From Lonicera japonica (lineage: Eukaryota; Streptophyta; Magnoliopsida; Dipsacales; Caprifoliaceae), in NCBI GenBank assembly GCA_021464415.1, contig CM038470.1:7638394-7702393 (forward strand): 64,000 nucleotides of DNA. The letters run 5' to 3'. Below, one piece after another: positions 1-12,111 of this stretch. Position numbers and translations under genes: made by a program. Numbering within the stretch: position 1 is the first letter of the stretch; each line of letters starts with the position of its first letter. The notes beneath the pieces were generated by a model, which saw nothing but the letters and a program-made list of their open reading frames with translations, had not been told where the DNA came from and made no database searches.

Positions 1-150
1 ATTGGAGCCAACCAATCTGCTGAAGCCATTCGGCTGCTTGTCCCTCCTCCTGAAGTGATGGAAGAACTCCAAGCGGACTTACAAGGAACTGCCTTTGCAA
101 GAGGCTCTTAGCTTTTGTTGTTTCTGTTTTCCCAGTTACCAAAAAAAAAA
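1..150 (+). mobile_element. 3' end of a LINE (L1-type), cut by the window edge
   Basis: Frame 1 is open from base 1 to a TAG at 109-111. The residues LLVPPPEVMEELQADL match the end of the RNase H reading frame of the LINE at 53838-55450, which reads LVPPEDLIEDLRADQ. A T-rich tail and a run of ten A (141-150) follow, as at the 3' end of that other copy. This is therefore the last part of a second copy of the same non-LTR family; its 5' part lies outside the window. It abuts the left inverted repeat of the MULE, so the exact junction is uncertain by about 15 bases. Confidence 0.6.
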
Positions 151-375
151 TTGTACTCATACACTTTTTTACACCTTGGTCATTGTACTTTTTTTTTAAA
201 AAAAGACAGTGTACTTTTTATTTGGTTCCACTTTAGCACTGCTCTTAACAGTGTTTCAGATCCGTTAGTGGAAATCCGACGCGTCTTGCATTTTTATTAC
301 GTGGCTTTGTTATTTTCAAGCATGCATGGCACTCCAAATAAGCTCACACTTTATCCCTTATCTCACGTGTGATTC
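150..375 (+). repeat. Left terminal inverted repeat of the MULE
   Basis: Imperfect inverted copy of 5360-5600. The outer 100 bases are the best conserved; the inner part keeps short blocks around TTACGTGGC and AAGCTCACA. Confidence 0.7.
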
Positions 376-581
376 ACATAAGGAAGTAATGCTTACAAAA
401 TCCCTTTATTCCTCATTTCTTTCAACGGTCATCCCCATATAGAAGAACCCTAAATAGTTTTCAAGAATTGAAGAACTCAATTCGTACAGTGCATTTCACT
501 TAAATAATACTAAATTAGGGTTTACTTGAATGAATGCAAGTTAATTGAAACTAGGGTTTCTTGGTTTTGCATTTAATATGA

Positions 582-1198
582 ATGTCAAAAAGAAATTTTG
601 GTTACCGCTACCCATTTGATTATTCTGATAGTGTCCATGTACCGTTTGAATCCCCCTATACTCAATTTGAAGTAAGTTTTAATATTATTTTGTGAGTTTT
701 GTTTGGATAATGATCTTGACATTTATCTATATTGTAAATTGTAGTCAATGTCACAGAATATTGTGAACTCTTATTTGCATTGCCATTGTGGTCATCCAGC
801 ACCAACTAAAATGGCATGGACAGAAGAAAATCTAGGAAGAAGGTTAACTCGGTGCAGGAACTACAAGATTAAAGCATGTTCATTTTTTTTCAATGGATTG
901 ATCTTTAAAAGACATCACGAGAAAGAATTTATAAGTGTTACTTGAAGAATCAACAATTGAAGCTTGAACACGGTAGATTAAAGGCTGACATAAAATTAAT
1001 GGTGCAAAGGAATTAAGTTTGTAGAAGATGAATTTAATGATTGAGAAGAACATGTACTATGAGGAGAAATTGAAAACGAAATGGAAGGACAGGTATAACA
1101 AGAAATGTATGGAGAATGCAAGGAGTGGAAGGAATAAATTTGTTTTCAGAGTCATCATTGTGTTGGTAGTTATGAGTTTCTTTAAGAATATGTTTTAA
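582..1198 (+). pseudogene. Decayed GRF-type zinc-finger gene carried by the MULE
   Basis: Exon 1 (582-671) starts at an ATG and encodes 30 residues beginning MSKRNFGYRYPFDYSDS. It ends at a GTAAG donor, phase 0. Exon 2 starts at 745 after TTGTAG and encodes a GRF zinc finger: CHCG, then AWTEENLGRRLTRC, then ACSFF. In the T run at 893-900 the frame appears shifted by one base, because the other frame reads FFQWID, the usual end of the finger. Downstream, 1046-1198 still encodes a coiled-coil-like stretch and a hydrophobic tail ending VMSFFKNMF, as in small plant GRF proteins with a C-terminal membrane anchor. Stops between these parts mark it as broken. Such genes are often found inside plant MULEs; their role is not established. 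Confidence 0.7.
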
Positions 1199-2314
1199 GT
1201 TTGTACTTTTAGGATTTTAAGCACATTGTTTTTTGGTGGTTACTTAATTGAACCGTAAATGTATTAATGAAATGTTTATTGTTGAAATGTATTATTCTCA
1301 TGTTAATTTGCTTGCGTATGGGATGTGTGTTGATTATGTTTGTAACTTGATTCTCTATAGATCTGTCTATCAATCTGTACATCTGTTTAGAACTAATGGG
1401 AATGAGAAAGTGAATGTGATATCATAACATAACATGTCCAACAAGAAAAAGTCACAAATATACCATAATTCATGTCATAATATGTCCAAACCCAGCAGTA
1501 GTCAACATATCCAAAAGCAACACAAAAGTAAGCAACTAAACCACATTGTCAAACCAGTACATACCTAAAACCTACCGACTACATCTCCAAAAACTAATAC
1601 ATATTCAAAACCTACCAACTACCATTGTTCAAAGCATTACATGTTTAAAAAATGGACATCTAAAACCAATTTTAACTTCGTGAAAATAAACAAGTGTTTA
1701 AATATTACAACTGTTGCCTATCCATTCTCTTATCTTTAAATCCAATGTCTTTGCCCTTGTATTGCTTGCAGCTGGTGCTTTTGTATGAGTCTTTGATATT
1801 GTATTATTTCCAACTGCATAGCTTGAAGTTCTTGGTGGAGTCTCCTTAGATGTTTGGCTTGACTAACTTGGAACATATTTTTTTGAGATTTCTGATGTTT
1901 TCCTTCTCTTAGCATGTGAAGATGATGACATTGCTTGTGCTCCAAATGTTATTGATTGTCTTTTTGAACCTGCTGATGGTCCCACCCATTTGTTTTATTG
2001 TTTTGGTGGCCCTCTATGCCCTAGCATCTACTAAATATCCATAAATGTGCTACACTTCCTTAAACCAATCTAAATTAGGAATAAGAATATTATAAAACCA
2101 GGCATATACCCTTACAAATGTGTCATCACTTTCTAGGGATATATACACTCCACAGCCATTTAGCACACTTTCTTTGCCTTTGCTCCTCAACTTATGAAGT
2201 GACACAAAAGAAGTAAGCAAAAATAAATAAATAATGTATCAAATATACATAAACAAGTGTAGAATCAACATATTGCCAATTTTAGTGGCCCTTTCGTTTA
2301 TTACACTTGATTGG

Positions 2315-4760
2315 TTAACAGTTGCTTGAATCCCTCATCTTTGGCTCCCACTTCTTTGGCTCTCTTTCTTTTGACTTTGCTGAAGTATATACAAAAAGAC
2401 TTAATTTAAGCAAACTTAAATAAAAACTTAATTGAAGTGTACATAAAAAATATTTACATTGGGTGGGTGGACCCTTGCATGCCTTCTTGTTGTGCCAACA
2501 CTGCCCACACTTCATCTTTATTCCTCTCCTGTTGATTTTAAATGGGTTCTCCCTATTTGCTTCACAAGACTCCCAATGCCTTTGTTTTTTTGGCCTGCTA
2601 GGCATCCTCTTATTTTTAAATGGATCAAATTTATCGAGGCTATTTCCTCCACATTTTCTCATCATTCAATGGTTTCATGTAGAACCCATAAGATTGTTGT
2701 ATTATTTCCACCTTATACCAATAACTAACATTACTTATCAAGATCATCTTTTATATAGTATATTGTTGAAACTGAATATGGGCAAGGGATCCCATTCAAT
2801 TCCCACATCCTACAACAACATGTTTTCTCATTCCAATCAACGACATAGACATTTGGACCATTTTTCACCTCAAACTTATTATTCCCACTAAAAGTAATGC
2901 TCCAAAATCTAGGTTCCTTATTGTTTTTCTCTAATGTAAACCTAGTTTCAGGGCAGTATACATCACCCCACAACTTCATGGATTCTCTAACCTTCTGCAT
3001 CCATACTATCATATCCAATCTTATGTCTTATAGCATGTAAATAAATGATTTAGATCCGGCCTCGACAATGGTACCATTAAAGGACACACATATTGTTTTC
3101 CACAGCATCATAATAAGCTTATTTTTTAAAAAACTCTAGTCCATGTTTCTAGTTTTTTATTATTAAGTAACCATAAGCAGATTTGTCTACATTGGCTAAT
3201 TCACCTATGACATCTTCAAATTATTCTGGTGTTTGACAATTACAAGCCTCACAAAACTTAGACTTCAACTCTGCCCTACTATAGGTCTTCCTAAAGTTAG
3301 CATAAATATGCCTAGCACAGTATCTAGATGAGCCATAGGCAATAAGTTCTTGATTGCTTTATCAAGCCCATTTTGTTGGTCGGTCATCAAAGTCCACCCC
3401 TCTCAACTCTTAACCTCCACCATAACCTATGTGATAAGGAGCATATGATTGTTCTTATCTCTCCCGCCTGCAACCTAATAACTCACCAGTACAATAACTC
3501 TTTAAAAAACACCCATCTAAGCCTATGATATGCATATAACCTGCAAGCCACCATTTCTTCAAAGCATCAATACATATATACATTCTTAGAAAATTTGCAG
3601 CTTTGGTTGGATCAAGCCTTTCCACTTCTATGGTCATTGAACTACCTGGGTTAGAACTAAGTATTTCCTGTACATAGTCCTACACCTTAGCATAATGCCC
3701 ATTAAATGACTTTTATACCTCACATAAAGCCTTCTTCTTTGCTCTAAAACAATATGTTTTGGACACAATCAATTAATATTTCTCAAGCACATCAGCCACA
3801 AAATTCTTTAGTTTCTAATTTGGATCACTAACAAGCTTCCTATTGTAGGTTTTGGAAAGCCATTTAGAGTTTACAAGTCTGATTTTCAAACTTCTAATAC
3901 ATTTGTGCACATTGTTTAGTGATTTAATTTGGAAATTGTTCCCATTTTCCATGTAACTTGCCCACAATCTCCGAGAGCAACCTTTAGCACAAACAACTAG
4001 CAAATACTCCTTATTGTTCCTCTCAAAACTAATTGGGTATCCTTTGTCTACAAGATAATTAGTCAATAAGTCTTTCAGTTGCTTAGGGTTGGTAAACATT
4101 ATGCTATTTACTAGTTCAACAAACTTAGGGTCAGTTTTCTCATCAAAACAAGGGAACTCAGGTTTGTACGTATCCCTCCCTCCATATCACTAAAATCAAA
4201 AGTTTGAAACTCCTCAGAGTCAGGTTAATTATATACCATTTACTCAACCCTCTCATCAGTTTCATCCCTCTCCTCCCTTTCAGCCTTATCCTTTACCCTT
4301 TCATCAACCATCTCCTCAATTTCACTCACTTTTTTTGACTAACTTTTTTTTCTAAAATTTTTTGCCAAACTTCAATAAACTCCTTTTCTTCTCCGTCACT
4401 CACATTATCCAAACAGTACCATCACTTTCTTCACTAGATTCACTATCACCCTCAATCATAACCTTCATTTTTTGTCTCACCCTCAACCTTCTCATTAACA
4501 ACATGCTCAATATACACCTCAATGCCCCCAATTAGCTCTACATACTCCAACAACCCATGTATATCTTTATCACTGTCTATTAACCTAAGCCCGATTCCCA
4601 TGCCCGTTCTAGGATAAGGGAAATACATTTTTGCCATGTTAGCATAACATAAGTCTTTTAGCATCCCATTCAATTCAAAATATAACATATTATCTGGATT
4701 GATATTATAATAATAACTAGTACTACCCCCCATTGTAGAACATAAATGGTTCACTAACAA
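2315..4760 (-). pseudogene. MULE transposase (MuDR type), multiply broken
   Basis: Reading 5' to 3' on the minus strand, blocks follow the usual order of plant MuDR transposases. 4760-4452 is a PB1-like N-terminal domain ending GGIEVYIEHVV. 4099-3815 is the Mutator DNA-binding domain (NNKEYLLVVCAKGCSRRLWA). 3637-3455 is the start of the MULE catalytic domain with a DGCFLK motif that supplies a catalytic aspartate. About 3335-3240 carries the signature CARHIYANFRKTYSRAELK. 3018-2731 is the SWIM zinc finger (CCCRMWELNGIPCPY). 2665-2480 is the basic tail with a knuckle-like KCGQCWHNKKACKGPP. A serine- and lysine-rich tail may continue at 1945-1736. Stops and frameshifts separate the blocks, so no full-length protein can be made. 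In active elements this enzyme cuts and joins the element ends in the nucleus. Confidence 0.85.
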
Positions 4761-5359
4761 ATTTACACCCCCCCCCCCCCAAAAAAAAAAGAAAAAAATT
4801 CAAATGCAAGGCAAAGTTTGCAAACATTGTATGCAAATAACAAACAAAATACTAAAATGACATTTAACAAATAAAAAAATGATAAAAAAATTCACTTTTA
4901 GTGTAAAGAAAATTAACAAATGAGTTCTCATATTCTCCAAAATCTATAAAGTAATTAAATAATTAAATATGCAGATATTGTCCCCCTTTAACGAAACATT
5001 AAGGAATCAAGAAGTAAATAAAGCTTCCAAGCACACAAATGTCCACCTTTAATGAAACATAACAGATTAAACAACTAATAAAAGGCTACAATGCACAGAA
5101 CACATTGCACACAATGTATAAAAGATAAATTGAAGATTCAAGTGAAATACTTACTTGTTCCACTTCACAATGAACAATTTATTGCTTGTCTAGTGTTCGC
5201 TCCACGAATTGCACTTTCAATTGAACGATTAGGGGTTTAATTGAAGAAATCTAGGGTTTTTCTCTCCATGATTTTTAGGAACTAGGGTTTGCAACTCTTG
5301 ATTTAGGGATGGTATAATGAATGCGAAGTTGGTAAAAATTGTTTAAGTGTTTTCAACTT

Positions 5360-5610
5360 GGGCGTCCCTCATGTGAGCTTCCTAATAAGGGGTGTGGGCC
5401 AATGTGGATGCCACATAAGAAAATAAAATAAGTCAACTAACGAAAAATCAAGCCACATCAGAGAACAAATAATGGTGCTTAAAAGGATTGGTTACGGAGT
5501 GACTAAAGTTAAACTAAATAGAAAGTACATTGTCTTTTTAACCAAAAAAAAGTACAATGACCAAAGTGTAAGAAAATGCAAAGTATACTGTATTAAATGG
5601 TAAATAACCC
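5360..5610 (-). repeat. Right terminal inverted repeat of the MULE
   Basis: Reverse complement of the left repeat at 150-375. On the minus strand it begins GGGTTATTTACC. Confidence 0.75.
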
Positions 5611-7015
5611 AAAGAGAAACTCCCATCAAATAAATCTTTTGCCTCCACATCCTTAAACAGTAATAAGAGTGTTAGAAACCAGTTAAATATTATGCAACCA
5701 ATAAGATCTATGTTGTGCACGAATCATTAGGTACATATAGGCACAAACAATATGCATAATGCGTGTTATTAACAAAAGTGATATCCAAATATCAAGCTAT
5801 TGAATTTTCATTATGAGTAATGAAATGACCAAGCTATTAGCCCATGGATGTCAAAAAATGCATTAGCCAGTGTTTTAAATAAACTTAATACCCAGTAACC
5901 AATGCATTTTACATCACTTTGCGGTACTTAGTCGGTATATGTATCGTAGAGATGCGTTATGTATTTAGTACTTCAACCAATTCCGTTCAGCATACTTCCA
6001 ATTGTGTTTTGCAGTCAAAGTTATATTTTGACTACATTCATGTGAGATATCAGAATTCAGTTTATTAGTAAGACGAAAATATTAAAGGGTGCAACAAAAA
6101 TAAATTAAAAATTAAAAAAAAACAAAATGCTATTACCTTATAGCCCCTAATATTAAAGATGAAGGCGTTCGACATGGCCGAGCAATCTCACGATCATACT
6201 CCAATATCCATAATTTCTCCGATTTATAAATGAAAGAAATATGAGCTTCAACAAGAGCAGAAACATCCTCCAGTACATAATTTCCAACCTTAAAGTAGGC
6301 AATGAACAAACGCCGAATAATCTAAGCACAAATCCTCAAGGATCCTTCATCACAACTGAAATTGAAAAGCATTAAATTCCTAAGCTTAGAAGATACAATT
6401 TCTAGATCCTTCATTCCACGACAGTGATACATACTTAAACACTCTAGATTTACACATCTAATAATTAAATTTGATGCCATTAAATTTGTCAAATAAATCT
6501 CCGTGAGATGCACCAATCTTATAGCCTCAAATTGTGTGCTTCCTCTAATCGGTGGAAGAATGAGATCGCATCATTCGAGGTACAAAAATTCAACGAAGCT
6601 GTTATGCAAAATAAAGAATGGGAAGGAGCAAACAACGGCGACAAGGGAAACAAACCAGCGGATGTATTTAGAGTGGAAGGCGAGGGTTAGGTTATTGGCG
6701 TTGTGAGTGATGGAGTACCGGATGTAAGAGGTGGTACTGGGGTGATAGCGATGGAGATTGACGACGAAGTAGTGTTTGAGGCGGAGGGAACGGAATTAAG
6801 TGTGAGATGAACGGTGGATAAGGGTTCGAGTGAGGAAGGAGATGAAGAATTAGAGGGTTTCTTGGGAAGGGAAGGGAAGGGAAAATGGTTTGGTTAAAAG
6901 AGAGACAAGTGAGGGAAGTCCAGATGTTTCAAAACATGGGGGATATAATTTTTGTTTGGATAGCATCCAGGGATGTTAGTAATATGGATAGGATGTGGGG
7001 TAGGATCGTCTTCGT
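5611..7015 (-). pseudogene. F-box/LRR/FBD pseudogene A, interrupted by the MULE
   Basis: Paralogue of gene B on the same strand. The 5' part (7015-6930) still recalls the F-box but is out of frame. The LRR part is best preserved at 6516-6322 (LECLSMYHCRGMKDLEIVSSK; gene B has LESLSMYQCVGMKDIEIVSSK). Exon 1 ends at 6137 with a GTAATA donor at the position homologous to gene B. Exon 2 starts at 5651 after TTTAAG and reads DVEAKDLFDGSFSL; then at about 5611 the sequence changes to the MULE end. Several stops and frameshifts are present, and a C12 tract (7016-7027) replaces the N-terminus. FBD exon 3 is absent from the window. It cannot make a working F-box protein. Confidence 0.85.
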
Positions 7016-7204
7016 CCCCCCCCCCCCGAATGTTAACTTTTGGTGATTAATATTTATTTGGGTAATTAACATTTTGACTCTTAGGTGGCGTTCAATAAAA
7101 CTTCTGAAAATTGAAACTGAAATTGAAAAAATTATTTGTTTACTTCTGAAAAAATGTTGTTTGTTTGTTTAAATATAACACGTCTGAAAACTGAATTTTA
7201 ATTT

Positions 7205-9814
7205 GCTTTAAATTTAGATGAATGTAGTATGTGAGGGGAGAAATTTCGTATTATGGAGCCCCGTAGTGTTTTAACATTTCGTATTAGTTGTATTAGATTC
7301 CTTACACTCATGTGAATGATTGTTTGGTAATTTGAATGGTTGGAATCAGTTTCGGTTTGAAAATCATGAGTTTTGGCCTTACGCGATATCTTATTTTTAA
7401 CCAACTTTGGATTATCCTAACTTTCTCGTCTTTTATCCGATTTGGTTTTCATTTGTTCATAATTCTAGGTTTCGTATCATTCTACAACTTTTATGTTTTG
7501 TCCGAAAGCTAATTCACACTCAGCGTTGGTCAAAACAGTGTGCGAAGTAGGCAGGTTAGTAAATTCTGGTCATTTGGTAATGCTTTGGTAGAGCACTGTC
7601 TTCGGTAAATTTTTGGGAATTACCTATCTAGAATTTGAAAAAACTTCCTCTTAGGAAGTTGTAGATCTTTGAATTATCTTTCCGTGGACATAAAGATTAC
7701 CTCAATCAAAATTTTGAGCAAAAAGTTATGGCCAAAACAAAAACAGTGCACCTAGGCCAAATTTACCCGCGGACCAGTATAGCAATTTTGTCATACCGGT
7801 CCGGCCTTTAAAAAATGTCAGATTTGAACCCCGTGGACCGGTATTAGGTATTTTGTATACCATTCCGCCAGTTAACTATTTCCAGTGACTTAAGCTCGTT
7901 TTAAAGCCATTTTCACACATTTTCCACCCTATTTTTAAGGCAAACAACCACACACACCTAAAGAGAGTTCTAGGATGTTCTAGAGAGAGAAAGAAAGAGA
8001 TTTATACGCATATATCAATCCAAATCAAAGATTAAAGCTCCAAAATCGTCCAAACCCTTTTTTCCTTTACTATTAATTATCTTCTTCCTTGCTATCCGCC
8101 ATGGGAGCTTTAGCCTGAGCTAGGATTATGCGGGTTGGAGTCTAAGCTTCATTATTTGGGGGGTTTTCCATACTAGGAATGTGGTGATGCGAGAGATTTA
8201 GAATTTCATCGAATGGGCTACGATTATCCTATTTTCTTATTTCTTTGGGTCTACAATTTGAAGTAAGGGTTTATATGGTTTCAAAACTTGAGATATGGTT
8301 TTGTTTTACGGATATTATCGAATTTTAACCTTATTTGTTTGACAAAGATATGGCATGATCTATGAAATGATATTTTATGATTTACAAAGATTCAAATGTG
8401 AGATTTAATGTAATAGATGCCATCTACACTTGATATTCTTGTATTGTTAAATCTTATGAAGTATCCCATGAATGTTTCACTATTATAAGTTGATGAAAGT
8501 GAATTGTGGTGGATTCATACACACCATGGGTTAAGGGTTTGGACTTGGTGAAGTGTACAAGGCATAAATTACTTTAAATGTTTGTTAAGTGACATGAATG
8601 CATGTTTTAAGGCAAAATATGCCAATTATACATGATTTAGTGTGTTAATTGAACTATACAAGATATCTCTTGGATGTATGGATGCTATTTATGATGAAAT
8701 TGATTTGTTAATGATTTATACACATCAAAGGATATTTAATGAGACTTGCTAGAGGGTATATGGCATAAATTTGCTCTATATGTTACTAAATAGCATGTTA
8801 CGCATATTATGCATCATTATTATGTCAACCAGAAACTTGAAGATGCTTTGGCAAACTTGGATCATTCTTATGGCCTATCGTATGGGCGTATGTCTCTTAT
8901 CATTATGCCGGGAGTTTCTTATGATTATTGTATCGTTTTAGATGTGATATGATCATGTGATGGATCCGGTTATAATTTTATTGTGGCCCTTCGATGATGA
9001 AGGGGATGGGTATTAATTAATGCTTGCCTAGTAGGGCCTGGTGCCCTTGGGTTGAAAATCCTTAAACTTTCGGGGGCAGCAAAGTGTCAGCTGTCTAGAA
9101 CCAGCGGTGAGTAGCCCGAAAATCTAGACAACGGCAAGGCACATATGATTATGTGGTTGTGATATTATTGTTAGACTGAAGGTTCGACTCGGTTATGATC
9201 TTATAATATTCTCCGAGGCAAATGGGCCAACTTATGATCATTGACGGGTGTATCTATCGGGCAGTCAGACCCTTACTAAAGTTTGGCTCGATGTTGATAT
9301 ATTCTGGCTATGTGGCTTAACGTTTGACACAAGGAATGTAACATGCATATGCATAAGCGCATATAACTTTATTTGATGATGGTTTTAAACCGAATCATTG
9401 GTTAAAGTATGATTTGTTGTTGAACTGTGAATTATGTTTTCAACACATTATTCCCTATTTCTCCACCCCCTACTGAGTTATGAGCTCACCCCGTTTTTGT
9501 TAAACAAATACAAGTGTACAAAGGACGAGTGGTGTTAACGAGACGGAGGGATCGGAACGAAATAGAAGGCTCTGATTCAGTAATCCTTTTTGCCATGTAT
9601 ATGTTTTCATAGGAAGCCACAGCTAGCCCAAAATGTTGTATATTGATTTGAACATACTTATTTTGGTTTCGTACAACGGTTATATGCATGTGTAAAAATT
9701 ATACTATGGTTCCTATTCACATTAATACCCATTTTAGTCAATCTAAGATGGATTAGTAACACTCCAGGTCTTAATTACGGGTGTTATCCTATCAATTAAG
9801 GTGGGGGCGTTACA
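7205..9814 (+). mobile_element. Probable solo LTR of a long-LTR gypsy-type retrotransposon
   Basis: A 2.6-kb block without any credible reading frame. It ends GGTGGGGGCGTTACA, a 3' LTR end (CA) that resembles Tekay/Del-type chromovirus LTRs as I remember them. Near the end are a stretch around CCCCTACTGAGTTATGAGCTC and a long untranslated tail, also LTR-like. The left end should begin with TG near 7204-7219, but I cannot find a 5-bp target duplication, so the boundary is approximate. Alternative: an unclassified intergenic repeat. Confidence 0.4.
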
Positions 9815-10667
9815 TTTTTCTTCGAATAAAGTTGAATTTGATGGTAACATTTTTGAAACAATGTTGAAAGACAATTCTGCCCCTGCTTCTTCTCTTCTTC
9901 AACCTCATCCTCAGTCTTAGCTTTCAAAATCATCCATTTTTGATGTAAAATTGGGCTTCATCGAGAGGGTTTTCTTTGTTGTCGGTGCCGCAATAAATTA
10001 ATCAAATTTCAAAAAAACCCAATTCAGATATATTAATCAAACATTTCAAAACCTAAAATAAAAAAACATATCAAACTTCCAAAATCCCAATTCAGGTATC
10101 AAACAAAACTAAAATTATGATCAAATTCGAGATGAAGAGAGGGAAATGGGCGAGATGGTGGTGGTGGTGGCCGATGATGGAGTTGACCGAAGTTAGAGAT
10201 GGTGACCAGGTATATATGTGTGTGTGTATGTATAAGACCACGTGATGATAAAAAGCGCGGCCCCCGCCGATGGATGATGATTAAGGTATGGAAAAGGAGA
10301 AAAAAGAAGTGAAACTCACCGGAGTCTTGGTCCCTAGTTGCCAGAATTTAATGGGTTTAGAGTTTGAGAGAGGGGGATTATCCTTTGAAATTTTGTAAAT
10401 ATGTGTTTTAAATTTAAAATACTAAAATTACCCTTCAAAATAAGATCACATGGGCAGCACATGACTATTCCGTCCATATTTTTAATGGGGCATCCACTTT
10501 TGGACAAGCGTGGGATGTTGTCCAAACTTTGGGTGTGCCTCTGGGTAAAAGAAAACTTTCGAGATGGCCGTGGGAAAAAGGACAAACTTTAAGGGTTAAA
10601 AGTTATAATTATCCTATTTATTTTGATCACATTTGTTCTTCTCAATGAAGTTTCTTATGAATTATTT
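9815..10667. other. Intergenic stretch, no gene recognised
   Basis: Short open stretches on both strands show no recognisable domain. It contains a GGT/GGTG-rich patch at 10158-10172 and a TGTG run at 10213-10228. Possibly remnants of another element. Confidence 0.4.
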
Positions 10668-10673
10668 GGCTCG

Positions 10674-10839
10674 TTTGGTTGGAGTTTTAGAGAGGATTCG
10701 AAGAATCCTAAATTTTCTTCCCTTTAGGATGGTAGTACTTGATTCAATCTTCAGTTTGATTGGAGTTTTAAAGAGGATTCCTTCGAGGAATCCTAAATTT
10801 CCTTCCCTTTAGGATGGTAGTGTTTGATTCAATCTTCAG
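10674..10839 (+). repeat. Imperfect tandem duplication, 81 and 85 bp units
   Basis: Unit 1 is 10674-10754 and unit 2 is 10755-10839. Both run from TTTGGTTGGAGTTTTA (second copy TTTGATTGGAG) to GATTCAATCTTCAG. They lie in the subterminal part of the outer element. Confidence 0.85.
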
Positions 10840-11231
10840 AGTGGAATATATATGATTCCTATGAAACTAGAATGCCCCCATTTTAATAAATTTCATTCCC
10901 TATTGAAGATGTGGATTTATTCCAAGAAACCTCCCATTATAATGGGTGATTTTATTTCCATCCACCAAATCTTTCAGTTAATCCACATTGTTAAGTTAAT
11001 CCGTATTGCACATTAAGTTAATCCGCGAACGTGGATGAACTGACAAAAAAATATTATGAATATAATTTTATAAATATTATTTTAAATACTAATTTAATAT
11101 GGAAATATCCACTAAATTAATAAGTATAACCACTTTAAAAATGGGTAAATTTTATTTAACTTTGCAGTAAAATAACAAAAACAAAATTTAACCCATTCCC
11201 CCTTACGGTTTTAACGATTCTCCCATTGTCT

Positions 11232-11303
11232 CATCCTCCTCCTCCTCTTCTTCTTCTTCTCTTCTTCTTCTTCTTCTTCTTCTTCTTCTTCTTCTTCTTC
11301 TTC
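11232..11303 (+). repeat. (TTC)n microsatellite
   Basis: About 70 bases of CCT/TTC triplets inside the nested MULE. Confidence 0.9.
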
Positions 11304-11623
11304 GTCTTTTACATCCTATCACAAACCCTAGAACTTTAATTTCATATTCTTTAAATCACCAAATATGTATTCCAACCTTAGAAACCCACACCCGCAATTT
11401 CGAAAATCTTGAAATAATTTGGTTTTTGTACTATTTAAGTCTAACTCACAATACGAAAGATTAAAAATTTAAATTATACCAAGTTTCCTATATCATGTCT
11501 AACTTTTAGAGTAAATAATTATATTATTAATTATAATGTCGGGTGTTCCAAAATATTAATGCATAGAAAAATTGTAAATTATTAATTATAATGTTGGGGG
11601 TTCAAAAGATTAATCAATTCCTT

Positions 11624-12111
11624 CTAGTTGGATTCCACTTCTTGCACCGGCACATCATCGACATCACTTTGAACCGATTGTAACACCGATAAAGCTTCTG
11701 GAATAATCAATTCCTTCTGGTTGGATTCCTTAGGATCCTAAAAAAAAAAATTATAATATATGTTTATAAGTTTAAAAGAATATAAAAATAATAATACAAT
11801 TATTATTTTGAGACAAATTAATTTTGGATTCGATATTAGATATTAACCCAGGTTTTGCGGAACTCTGTAATACTATATCCAAAATTAAGTTCTTCTATTA
11901 TATTTTAGAATAAAATCTAAAGCACAAATTCATAAGCAAAAAAATAAAATAAAAATGAACACACCATTGAACGTGCAGCCTCTGCTAATTGCGATGGAAA
12001 TAAACTGTTTTCAACACTAATACCTAATTCTTTCTCAACTTCTAATGCCGCATTAATCCATTCTCCTGCAAGCTCTTCTTCGTGTTGCAAAGTATTATTT
12101 GATTCTCTCAT
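11624..12111 (-). CDS. Hypothetical two-exon gene inside the nested MULE
   Basis: Exon 1 (12111-11965) starts at an ATG and encodes 49 residues. It includes EWINAALEVEKELGISVE and ends LAEAARSM before a GTGTGT donor. Exon 2 (11737-11624) follows a T-rich tract and TAG and encodes 37 residues, DPKESNQKELIIPEALSV and onward to VESN and a TAG stop. Both boundaries are phase 0, giving 86 residues, acidic and probably soluble. I do not recognise the family. A short direct repeat encoding ESNQKEL lies at both ends of exon 2, the second copy running past the stop. It may be a piece of a host gene captured by the element. Expression is unknown. Confidence 0.45.

Larger units (their letters stand above)
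136..5610. mobile_element. Mutator-like element (MULE) with long terminal inverted repeats
   Basis: The two ends are inverted copies. Left 150-375 aligns with the reverse complement of 5360-5600, sharing stretches such as TTGGTCATTGTACTTTTTTT and later blocks out to about 240 bases. Between them lie a MuDR-type transposase (minus strand) and a GRF zinc-finger gene (plus strand), both decayed. Long inverted repeats with a MuDR transposase define a TIR-type MULE. The right end is placed at 5610 because F-box coding sequence begins directly beyond it. The left end is less clear because it abuts a LINE tail. I could not find a matching 9-bp target duplication, which suggests one flank was rearranged. 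Confidence 0.8.

Noticed and set aside
2459..2891. Plus-strand frames of 89 and 142 codons
   Set aside because: They are antisense to the MULE transposase, whose domains read clearly on the minus strand.
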